A DNA stretch of 64,000 bases from Clostridiales bacterium VE202-21 (lineage in GTDB: Bacteria > Bacillota > Clostridia > Lachnospirales > Lachnospiraceae). Numbering within the stretch: the first letter of the stretch is position 1; every line of letters begins with the position of its first letter. The notes under the pieces are model-generated. The model saw only the letters and a program-made list of their open reading frames with translations, was not told where the DNA came from and made no database searches. Location of the stretch: assembly GCA_000509105.1 (NCBI GenBank), contig BAIF02000089.1, positions 1-64,000 of the forward strand, given 5' to 3'. The position numbers were made by a program, and so were the translations under genes. Positions 53,297 through 62,200 of the stretch are shown here, one piece after another.

Positions 53297-54697
53297 ATGT
53301 GTGATAAGGAAAAACGAAAACTAAAAGATTCTTATGATACGCCTCTATTCGGGACGTTAGCGGCGGACTCCCCGATTCCGAAAAACAAGATAAGGGAACA
53401 GCCCTTAGAACCAGCCCTTGCATCTCGTCTCATAATGGACGAACTGATGAACGAGGGGAATGCAAGATTAAATCTGGCTACTTTCTGTCAGACCTACATG
53501 GAGGATGAGGCGATCAGGCTGATGTCAGAGACACTTGAAAAAAATGCCATTGACAAAACGGAATACCCGCAGACAGCCGAGATTGAGCAGCGCTGCATAC
53601 GGATTATATCGGACCTATGGAATGCTGAGGAAACAGACGCTGCAATCGGCACATCTACAGTAGGTTCCTCGGAAGCGTGCATGCTGGCAGGGATGGCAAT
53701 GAAATTTCGGTGGCGTAAGCGGGCCTCTGTTTTAGGGCTTGATGTAAACAAAAAGCCGAATCTGGTCATTTCATCAGGTTATCAGGTCTGCTGGGAGAAA
53801 TTCTGTGTTTACTGGGATGTGGAACTTCGTCAGGTGCCGATGGATACAGAATGTATGAGCATGCGTCCAGACGCCGTATTAAACTATGTGGATGAGTATA
53901 CGATCGGTGTAGTCGGAATCCTCGGCATTACATATACCGGGAAATTTGATGACTTGAAGGCTATTGACCAGATACTTGAAGAATACAATGCTTCTACAGA
54001 GCACAAAGTTTATATCCATGTTGACGCCGCTTCCGGAGGTTTGTTCGTTCCGTTTGTCAATCCGGAGCTTTGCTGGGATTTCCGTTTAAAAAATGTAGTA
54101 TCAATCAACTGTTCCGGTCATAAATATGGTCTTGTTTATCCGGGAATTGGATGGGTTTTGTGGAAAGAAAAAGAATATCTTCCAGAGGAACTAATATTTG
54201 AGGTAGATTATCTCGGAGGCAAGATGCCTACAATTGCAATCAATTTCTCCAGATCGGCCAGCCAGATTATCGGCCAGTATTATAATTTCATCCGGCTTGG
54301 CAGGGAGGGATACCGCCGCATTCAGCAAAAAACGCAGGACGTGGCCCACTATCTGGCAAAGGAAATTGAGAAAACGGGAAGATTTCTCATATACCATGAC
54401 GGAAGTGACTTGCCGGTTGTATGCTATACATTAAAAGAAAAAACGGGGCAGGAGTGGACTCTTTATGATCTCTCTGACCGTCTGCTTATGAAGGGATGGC
54501 AGATCCCTACCTATCCGCTGCCTGTGAATCTGGAAGACACTGTCATTCAGAGAATTGTCTGCCGTGCGGATTTGAATTATGATATGGCAGAACTGCTCAT
54601 GCGTGACATAGAAGAGGGTATCCGGGAATTAGACGAAGCGGTCATACTTCCCCATGCGAAAGATAAAAAACCAAAGGTATACGGGTTTACACATTAA
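53297..54697 (+). CDS. gadB: Glutamate decarboxylase
   Basis: PLP enzyme converting glutamate to GABA and CO2, using up a proton (acid resistance). About 466 residues from ATG 53297 (MCDKEKRKLKDSYDTPLFG). An ATG three codons earlier is only 2 bp from AGGAGG; the second is 11 bp away and matches the family start. PLP lysine: SINCSGHKYGLVYPGIGW; other marks are TSTVGSSEACMLAG and HVDAASGGLF. No gadC antiporter is adjacent, but glnA follows, so export of GABA must use a transporter elsewhere. Codon composition matches the chromosomal genes, not the AT-rich element upstream. Confidence 0.96.
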   Translation: MCDKEKRKLKDSYDTPLFGTLAADSPIPKNKIREQPLEPALASRLIMDELMNEGNARLNLATFCQTYMEDEAIRLMSETLEKNAIDKTEYPQTAEIEQRCIRIISDLWNAEETDAAIGTSTVGSSEACMLAGMAMKFRWRKRASVLGLDVNKKPNLVISSGYQVCWEKFCVYWDVELRQVPMDTECMSMRPDAVLNYVDEYTIGVVGILGITYTGKFDDLKAIDQILEEYNASTEHKVYIHVDAASGGLFVPFVNPELCWDFRLKNVVSINCSGHKYGLVYPGIGWVLWKEKEYLPEELIFEVDYLGGKMPTIAINFSRSASQIIGQYYNFIRLGREGYRRIQQKTQDVAHYLAKEIEKTGRFLIYHDGSDLPVVCYTLKEKTGQEWTLYDLSDRLLMKGWQIPTYPLPVNLEDTVIQRIVCRADLNYDMAELLMRDIEEGIRELDEAVILPHAKDKKPKVYGFTH

Positions 54698-54789
54698 GAT
54701 GCTCATGCTTCAGAAACCAAAGGTTATAGGTGGCTTACCTATGTCCGGATAACGTTACTGTGTACACCCTCAGAGTGTGAACAGCAGCA

Positions 54790-54977
54790 GTAACAGTTCA
54801 GACAGGTCTGTGCATTTACTGCGCAGACCGTACGAAAACATAGTGGCTGCAGGCATACAGAACTCCGCTCCGCTTTGGTTCGTGCTAAACGTGCGCCAGT
54901 GGCGCACAGCACCCTTCGCCGCAGGCGAATTTTAATGGGCTGGATGCGAAACAGTTCAGACCTGTCTGAACTGTTAC
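54790..54977. repeat. Intergenic element with 21-bp terminal inverted repeats
   Basis: Left copy 54790-54810 begins GTAACAGTTCAGACAGG; right copy 54957-54977 is its exact complement. The right copy is itself part of an AACAGTTCAGAC/GTCTGAACTGTT hairpin. Inside, 54914-54947 is the reverse-orientation match to 11268-11301. A further GTTACTG...CAGTAAC pair lies at about 54754-54795. No ORF. It fills the gap between gadB and glnA (54698-55136). Confidence 0.7.
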
Positions 54978-55136
54978 CAGCAGCATCCTGTTTTATAATG
55001 AAATGGTGAACTTAACATTCCCTTTTGCTGCCAGGATATGCTAAAATAGTAATAATATCTTGAGACAAGACATGTTGCCTGAACAAATACTGGGACAAGG
55101 TTCAGGAAAAACAAATTTACTAATTGGAGGTATATC

Positions 55137-56564
55137 ATGTTAAACAGCACGGATATCAGGAAGGTATGCAATGAGAAGGGAATCAGAATGATTGATTTCA
55201 AGATGACGGATTTGGACGGAAGGTGGCGCCACATCACAATCCCTGTAGAAAGGTTCGACGACGATATTTTCGTCTATGGCATTGGGTTTGACGGTTCCAA
55301 CTACGGATATGCACCGGTGGAGAAGAGCGATATGGTATTCATCCCCGATCCGGCAACCGCGGTTGTCGACCCATTTACGGAGATTCCTACCATGACCATG
55401 TGCGGGAACGTATGTGTGATTGGGAAGGAGAATACCCCTTTCGATCAGTACCCAAGGAACGTCAGCCTGCGTGCAATGGAATATATGAAGTCAGAGGGAA
55501 TTGCAGATGAGATGCTGATCGGGCCGGAATTTGAATTTCATTTATTTGACAATGTAAGCTATATGGCAGAGCCCTATAAGACCTCTTTCACGGTAGACAC
55601 TAGACAGGCATCCTGGAACAGCGGAAAAGAAGGGCCTGACAATGCAGGATATCAGGTGCCCAAAGGCGGCGGATATCATATTTCAGCGCCACATGACATC
55701 GCTTACAGCTTAAGAAGCAAGATGTGTATGTATATGGAAGACTGGGGAATCGACGTGAAATACCACCACCATGAGGTAGGCGGCTCTGGACAGATGGAGA
55801 TCGAAGTAGAACTGGGCGATATGGTGGACATGGCGGATAAGACAATGATTATTAAATATATCATTAAAAATGCTGCCGTTTTGGAGGGCAAGACTGCTAC
55901 ATTTATGCCCAAACCAATCCATAACGAAGCCGGAAACGGAATGCATGTGCATATGCTCCTTATGAAAGACGGAGAGCCGATTTTCTATGATGAGAAAGGC
56001 TATTCTGGTTTAAGCGAAACCGCGCATTACTTTATCGGCGGGCTTTTGAAGCACATTGGTTCTCTCTGCGCATTTACCAATCCCTCTACAAACTCTTTCA
56101 AACGCCTTGTTCCGGGATATGAGGCGCCTGTTACGATTGGGTACGCAACATCTAACCGCAGCGCTGTAATCCGTATTCCAGCCTATGCAAAGTCACCGAA
56201 GGCAAAGCGTTTTGAGCTGAGAAATCCGGATGCCACGGCCAATCCATATTATGCTTATGCTGCCATTCTGATGGCTGGCCTGGATGGTATCAAGAACCGG
56301 ATTGATCCTACTGTACATGGCTGGGGACCTTATGACTGCAATCTTTACGATCTGCCGGAGGAGGAAAAGTCAAAGATCCAGTCTCTTCCAAAGACGCTGG
56401 ATGAAGCGCTGGATGCACTGGAAGCTGACCATGAATATCTGACGGCGGGCGGGGTATTTCCGGAGAGACTGATTGAGATCTGGCTGAAACGCAGACGGAA
56501 AGAGAGCCTGGAGATATCACAGATACCACATCCAGCGGAATTTGAGAAATATTATGATTTGTAA
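55137..56564 (+). CDS. glnA: Glutamine synthetase, type I
   Basis: Assimilates ammonia: glutamate + NH3 + ATP to glutamine. 475 residues. Motifs: FDGSNYGYAPVEKSDM, GPEFEFHLF, the HHHEVGGSGQMEIE metal site, NEAGNGMHVHM, NPSTNSFKRLVPGYEAP and NRSAVIRIP. The adenylylation-type segment CNLYDLPEEE is present, with a tyrosine as in GSI-beta enzymes, whereas many low-GC Gram-positive GSI-alpha enzymes lack it. GGAGGTATATC precedes ATG 55137. Its product feeds GltBD, encoded 25 kb away. Confidence 0.96.
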   Translation: MLNSTDIRKVCNEKGIRMIDFKMTDLDGRWRHITIPVERFDDDIFVYGIGFDGSNYGYAPVEKSDMVFIPDPATAVVDPFTEIPTMTMCGNVCVIGKENTPFDQYPRNVSLRAMEYMKSEGIADEMLIGPEFEFHLFDNVSYMAEPYKTSFTVDTRQASWNSGKEGPDNAGYQVPKGGGYHISAPHDIAYSLRSKMCMYMEDWGIDVKYHHHEVGGSGQMEIEVELGDMVDMADKTMIIKYIIKNAAVLEGKTATFMPKPIHNEAGNGMHVHMLLMKDGEPIFYDEKGYSGLSETAHYFIGGLLKHIGSLCAFTNPSTNSFKRLVPGYEAPVTIGYATSNRSAVIRIPAYAKSPKAKRFELRNPDATANPYYAYAAILMAGLDGIKNRIDPTVHGWGPYDCNLYDLPEEEKSKIQSLPKTLDEALDALEADHEYLTAGGVFPERLIEIWLKRRRKESLEISQIPHPAEFEKYYDL

Positions 56565-56581
56565 TCAGCTTTGATTATTAT

Positions 56582-56620
56582 AAAAAAGGAGGCGCTTTGC
56601 CTAGAGCAGCCTTCTTTTTT
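56582..56620 (+). terminator. glnA terminator
   Basis: AAAAAAGGAGGCGCT pairs imperfectly with AGCAGCCTTCTTTTTT, giving a stem with A- and T-runs, 18 bp after the stop. Confidence 0.8.
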
Positions 56621-56710
56621 ATTTTGTAATGATAAGGGACAACTCTATAAGAATATGCTAAAATGATGTCATGAATAATGGGGGACCAGTTTTAAGGTCT
56701 GGAGGTAGAA

Positions 56711-57640
56711 ATGGATACTATAAGGTGGGTACATTTGTCAGATATACACTTTTCTGCTGATGAGAACAATGAAATGAAACGAATGAGGGACAGTCTATTA
56801 GAAAAATTATGGGAGATGTCCCAGGAACATGAATTTGATGCAGTATTTATCACCGGAGACCTGACTTATCAGGGCGGATATTATGATTTTAATCTGAAGA
56901 AATTTATTGAAGCATTAATTTATATCTTAAAACTCACTCCGGATGAGTTATTTATGATACCGGGGAATCATGACCTGGCCAGGTCTCACTCCAGGGATCT
57001 TGCCGTGGCGGAAACAAGAAAAAGCGGATTTGAGTATGAAAAGGAGATTATTGGGCAATTACAGAAGGATTTCAGCAAATATAATATATTTTATAGAAAA
57101 ATAAAAAATGAGGAGGCTCAATATATATATAAAGTGATTACAAAAGATAAGTTTAATGTATTTTTAATGAATACGGCCTTTACATCCGGAACTGATGAGG
57201 ACGAAGGAAAGCTTATCCTCGAAAAAGGATCTTTTTATAAGGAAATCAGAAAATTAAAAGATCAGGAAAATTGTATTAATATAGCTGCAGGCCATCATCC
57301 GGTCAATTGGTTTTCAGAGAGTGACCAGCAGATTATTTGGAAGAATTTTAACAATTTTAATATTGATTTTTATTTATGCGGACACATGCACAAGGGGGCC
57401 TATAATTTTAATTCAAGCGGGGGAAGGGGAATCCCATCTTTTCAGTGCGGCAGCGGAAAGGCAGAGCGGGATACTGCGGTTACATTTTCAATAGGAGAGG
57501 TTGATATATCGGCAAATAAAGGACGGCTGACATCGTACAAATGGCTTGTAAAGGAAGCGCGCTGGGCAAGCGGCGGCCTGGAAGGGAGAAGGGCCGCCTC
57601 GGGTGTACTGGATATTATTCTGGAAAGGTTTTGTTCATAA
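56711..57640 (+). CDS. Calcineurin-like metallophosphoesterase
   Basis: A 309-residue soluble phosphoesterase. Di-metal motifs in order: HLSDIHFSADEN (DxH), ITGDLTYQG (GD), PGNHDLARSHS (GNHD), AAGHHPVNW and CGHMHKGA (GHxH). Substrate unknown; similar proteins act on nucleotides, cyclic dinucleotides or DNA. GGAGGTAGAA precedes ATG 56711. It is monocistronic, ending at a shared terminator opposite the AIM24 gene. Confidence 0.9.
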   Translation: MDTIRWVHLSDIHFSADENNEMKRMRDSLLEKLWEMSQEHEFDAVFITGDLTYQGGYYDFNLKKFIEALIYILKLTPDELFMIPGNHDLARSHSRDLAVAETRKSGFEYEKEIIGQLQKDFSKYNIFYRKIKNEEAQYIYKVITKDKFNVFLMNTAFTSGTDEDEGKLILEKGSFYKEIRKLKDQENCINIAAGHHPVNWFSESDQQIIWKNFNNFNIDFYLCGHMHKGAYNFNSSGGRGIPSFQCGSGKAERDTAVTFSIGEVDISANKGRLTSYKWLVKEARWASGGLEGRRAASGVLDIILERFCS

Positions 57641-57714
57641 GATGTATAGCCCCCAATAATACTCCTTTTACCAGTAGGTGGCTTAAATCTCCTTATAGGA
57701 TTCACTGAGATCAT

Positions 57715-57744
57715 AAAAAGCACGCCATTTCTGATGTGCTTTTT
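57715..57744. terminator. Bidirectional terminator
   Basis: AAAAAGCAC (57715-57723) pairs with GTGCTTTTT (57736-57744); it serves the convergent phosphoesterase and AIM24 genes. Confidence 0.88.
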
Positions 57745-57769
57745 GTTATGGCTGTACAATTCTTTTATC

Positions 57770-58540
57770 TTAAACGGCCGGCCTGTCTACAGGGGCAAGC
57801 AGTACTTTTCCTGTTCCCTTATACACATTTACCAGTCCCTCGCCGGATGCGGCAGAACCAAGCAGTGTTTTACCGGATCGTTCCACGGTAAAGTCGAGGC
57901 TTCCGCTCCAGGCAATTGCCATATTGCCGTCAACCTTTAGGATGTCGTTTTCCAGCGTGATTTCTACCAGTTCCTCCCGCGGGCAGAACGACTCCAGACA
58001 GAGCATTCCTTTCCCTGCGATACCAAGATTGAATAAGCCTTCACCACCCGCGACAGCAGAAGATAAATTGGAGCGCATGACTGCTTTATGCTGAAGCTTT
58101 GCATCGCATGCAAGGAACAGCCCATCGTCCAGCACAACTGAACCGTTCCAATCTACAAGATCTAGAAGAAGTATATGGCGGTAGGTAGGCTCCAGTACCA
58201 GAATACCATCTCCTTTATACTCGGGTTTTATTGCCGATTCACCGGTAACTTTTCCGCGCACTGCTTTGCCGAATAAATCTCCGACCCCTTTTAAACCGGT
58301 TGTTGCATTCACATTTCCTACGGTCCACTGCATGGCCCCTGCCTGCAGTGTTATATTCGCCTTGCTGAGATCACAGATTACCTGGCGTTTACGCACATTC
58401 ATAGCGCTGCAGAAATAAGCAGTCTGTGCATCACCGGGAGTTACACTTAAATCCCGCTGGTACTCAATTACGGTAAAAGGGCCTGATGAGGCCAGTATCT
58501 TAACATCGTCATTATCTGTAAAATTGGAAATCTGAAACAT
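57770..58540 (-). CDS. AIM24 family protein
   Basis: A 256-residue protein of the AIM24/TIGR00266-like family (beta-barrel fold, related to mitochondrial AIM24). Glycine-rich strands such as LQAGAMQWTVGNV, GDGILVLEPTYRHI, GLFNLGIAGKGMLCLES and DGNMAIAWSGSLDFTVE are typical. No signal peptide. Function unknown in bacteria; surface or membrane-stress links have been suggested for some relatives. Monocistronic. Confidence 0.85.
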   Translation of the reverse strand: MFQISNFTDNDDVKILASSGPFTVIEYQRDLSVTPGDAQTAYFCSAMNVRKRQVICDLSKANITLQAGAMQWTVGNVNATTGLKGVGDLFGKAVRGKVTGESAIKPEYKGDGILVLEPTYRHILLLDLVDWNGSVVLDDGLFLACDAKLQHKAVMRSNLSSAVAGGEGLFNLGIAGKGMLCLESFCPREELVEITLENDILKVDGNMAIAWSGSLDFTVERSGKTLLGSAASGEGLVNVYKGTGKVLLAPVDRPAV

Positions 58541-58707
58541 AGTTTTGCCCTCCTGTAGTGAGTGAAAATGCCCTTATGTAATTTGAAAATCTGTTTTTGA
58601 TATCTCAAAAAAACACAGGTAAGCATATTTCAGTTACATATTTACAATACATGAAACCATGGTTTTTGACAAGGCATTTTATGGGATAAATAAAACAAAG
58701 ACTACGA

Positions 58708-58947
58708 TTATAAACCGCAGCCTTTGTTCTTGTAATTATCTGGATTCCTTCCGACCATTTCGTCTAAAGAGACATGAAATAGATCGGCTATTCGAATCAA
58801 TTCATAAATATCAGGAATCCGTTTTCCTAATTCGTAGTTGGAGAGTGTTTGGCGTGTCATATTCAGCGTTTCTACCAATTGCTCCTGGGTTAGGTAATTC
58901 TTTTTCCTCAGCGCCCTGATGTTACTGCCTATTTTATTAGTCATCAT
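58708..58947 (-). CDS. Small XRE-type transcriptional regulator
   Basis: A 79-residue Cro/CI protein with HTH at about 7-62 (IGSNIRALRKKNYLTQEQLVETLNMTRQTLSNYELGKRIPDIYELIRIADLFHVSLDEMVG). GATGAGGAAT precedes the start; a second ATG follows directly, so the first or second codon could be used. It stands alone, upstream of the AIM24 gene on the same strand (167-bp gap), and may control that gene or itself. Confidence 0.88.
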   Translation of the reverse strand: MMTNKIGSNIRALRKKNYLTQEQLVETLNMTRQTLSNYELGKRIPDIYELIRIADLFHVSLDEMVGRNPDNYKNKGCGL

Positions 58948-59204
58948 CTCTTATTCCTCATCTTTTGTAATCTTAAAGTAGGACAATAATAACATTTTGC
59001 ATTGAAGTGTAAAATAAAAAGTGCCTTATTGTTACATAATGGTAACAAATCATTTATTTTGCGTAAGTTTTTTATATATAAATTGTTACGAAAATGTGAA
59101 CTGGAACGTATAAGGGTTTGCGATAAGATACATCCATACGCAGAAACCGGGCGGAGAGATGAAGTATCCCGCAACCGGTTTCCTGTCTTTATTTTATGAA
59201 GCCT

Positions 59205-62200
59205 TTAGTTACTACATACAGTAACAGCAGCATCTGCGCTGTTGTTATCCGGATTTGGATCCTGTACGGAGCCGGATACGGTAACGGTATTTGTAATAGT
59301 ACCATGGGCGCAGCAATCTATTTTTCCGGATAGAAACAGAGTTACAGAGGCGTGGTCAGCCAGGCTTCCTATCGTAAGCTGCCCTGTCCAGGGCTGCCAG
59401 GTATGGCCGTTATTCAAAGAATAGCGCGGTTCCAGTATGGTTGTCGGAAGCAGATCCGTAATAAGAACATCTTTTGCCATATCCGGGCCCAGATTGGTCA
59501 CAGTGATACAGTATTCTACAAATCGTCCGGGACACACGGTCCGGCAATGCGCCTTTTTGGTAACAGCCAGGTCAGCTGACGGTACATTGCCTACATTGAT
59601 ATTGGAATATCCGCTGTTGTTGCTGTGATCCGGGTCGGGTGTATCACTGGTGACATAAGCCATATTTACAATGCTGCCGCTTGCTGCCGTCACGGTTCCC
59701 TTCAGCAGAATAATCCGTGATTCCTGATCTGGTATGGTTCCGATAGTGAAAGGGCTGTTCCAGCGGCGCCAGGTGTCTCCATTGTCGGTGGAATATTCCA
59801 GGTTTTCTAGTCCTTCCGGAGGATCATCCCGGAGCATTACATTTTCCGCATCTCTATTCCCAAGGTTCGAGATTTTGATCTGATAAGTGACCGTGTCGCC
59901 CAAAACTGCGTAAGTGATATCGGAGGTTTTCTGCAGCTTTAGATCTGCTGTGTCCGCAAGAGGTGTATCAATGGTAACTGTATTGTTATCGGGGGCGGGG
60001 TCTGGTGTCGAGGATGTTACACCAGCAGTATTGCTGAGTATGCCGGTGCTGTCCGCATCAGGAATCGTGCGCAGCAGAACCCTGATTACCGTGCCGGCAT
60101 AGACGGTTCCCAGGGTATATGAACCGGACCATGGCAGCCAGTGTATGCCGGAGTCAAGGGAGTATTCGGCGTTTGCGGCGGGATCAGTTAATAATACATT
60201 CAGCGCATCAGCAGGACCGGCGTTGGAAACCAGGATGGTATACGTCAGGTACTGGCCTGGAACAGCAGGATCGGGATGGGCCAGTTTGGTGATGGACAGA
60301 TCCGCCGTGTCCGCAACGGGCGTCTCCTCAGTTGCAGTGTTGTTTGTGGGATCCGGGTCGGGTGTAGAGGAGGTTGCTGCGGCTGTATTTGTTAGGGTGC
60401 CGGATGCAGTTTTACTTAGTGTACCCCGAATGAGGACCACAATACTGCTTCCGGCTGCCAGGTCCGCAGTCTGGTAAGGGGAGTGCCAGGTCTGCCAAGT
60501 CTGCCCCTGATTGAGTGAGAACATCGCATTCATAAACTGCGCAGGCACTGTATCAATCAGTGTAATATTCCGGGCGTTCCCGGGGCCATGGTTTTCCAGA
60601 GTTATGGTATAAGTCAGTGTTTCCCCGGGAATGGCAGGGGAAGGTGCGGCTTCTTTTGTGATCGACAGGTCCGCCGATGGAATTACAGGTGTTGTGATAG
60701 AAAACGTATTATTACTGGAATCCGGATCTGCAGTCGTGCTGCTGACCGCTGCTGTGTTCAGAACAGCTGCTATTCCTTCGGGGACGGTTCCTCTTATCTG
60801 CAGGGCGGAAAAAGTACTCCCTGGCTGCAGAGTACCAATGGAGAAAGAGCCGCTCCACTTGCTCCAAGTTGCTCCTCCATCCGTGGAATATAGGGGATTT
60901 TCCAGTTCACTTAATATGGCGGCATCTGTGATAAGCACGTTCTCGGCCGCATCCGGTCCCAGGTTGTTTACAGAGATATCATAAGTGATGGCCTCCCCCG
61001 GTGAAACGGGAGAAGGTGAAGCTGTTTTACGAATCGTAAGGTCAGCCGTGGCTCTGACAGGAGTTATGAGGATCATTGTATTATTATCCGGATCAGGGTC
61101 TGGGGTATCACTGTCTATGGAAACTGTATTTATGAGTTCCTTTGCACCCAGATTCTGGATTGCGAGCAGGCCGCGCAGCAGCAGTGTGCAGGTCGTTCCG
61201 GCGTTCAGCTGATCGAGCGTAAAGGAGCCCTTCCATTCATTCCAGGTACGGCCATTGTCGGCAGAGTATTCCTGGCCGGCCAGCTGCGGCGGAAGTGTAT
61301 CCTTTAGAGTTACGTTTGCAGCATCGGAAGGCCCGGCGTTGGATGCAGTCAGTGTGTAGATTACCAGGCCGCCTGGAACTGCCGGCACAGGGCTGACGGA
61401 TTTTGTAATGGAAAGATCAGCAGACGGTGCGATCTGCAGTTCTTCTGTATTCTGGTTATCTGACGGGTCGGGGTCAGGTGTGGAGGAGGTAACGACAGCT
61501 GTGTTCTTAAGCACTCCTGCGGCAGATGTGCTTAATGTGCCGCGGATCGTCAGTACGGCAAATCCGCCAGGTTCCAGGGAAGACAGCTGCCAGGTTCCGG
61601 TCCACGGTTCCCAGCCGGAGACATCATCGGTGCGGTATTCTGCCTGCCCCAGAAGACTGGAAACCGCATCAATCACAATGATGCTGCTGGCCTGGGAGGG
61701 GCCTGCATTGCGTATTGTCAGCGAGTAGGTTACCGGTTCTCCTGGAACAGCAGGATTGGGACTTCCGCTTTTAGTGACGGAGAGATTCGCGGAGGGAACA
61801 AGCGGAGTCTCCAGGTCAGCCGTGTTATTGTCCGGAACCGGATCAGGCGTATCGGAGGACACAGAAGCCCTGTTATATATCGGTGTGACAGTATCGGCAG
61901 CAATCGTTCCCCGAATCGTAACGAGGGCGCTTTGGGAAGCTTCCAGGCTGCCGATATTCAGTGAACCGTCCCAGGTGGAGAAGTCGCCTCCGTTTAGAGA
62001 GGCCTCCGGATTCTGGATCTCTGCAGACAGAAGGTCCGTCAGGACAATCTGATCCGCGGTATCCGGTCCTGCGTTGGCAACCGTAATGGTGTAGGTAATC
62101 AGTGAGCCCGGAACTGCAGGAACCGGTAATGCAGCTTTCGTGACTGAGAGATCAGCCGAAGCTCCGACCGGTGTCTGAAGCGTGTACGTATTATTATCCG

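Noticed and set aside
59155-59200. Terminator for the DUF11 gene
   Set aside because: A GAAACCGG/CCGGTTTC stem exists, but the T-run is on the wrong strand for the minus-strand gene.
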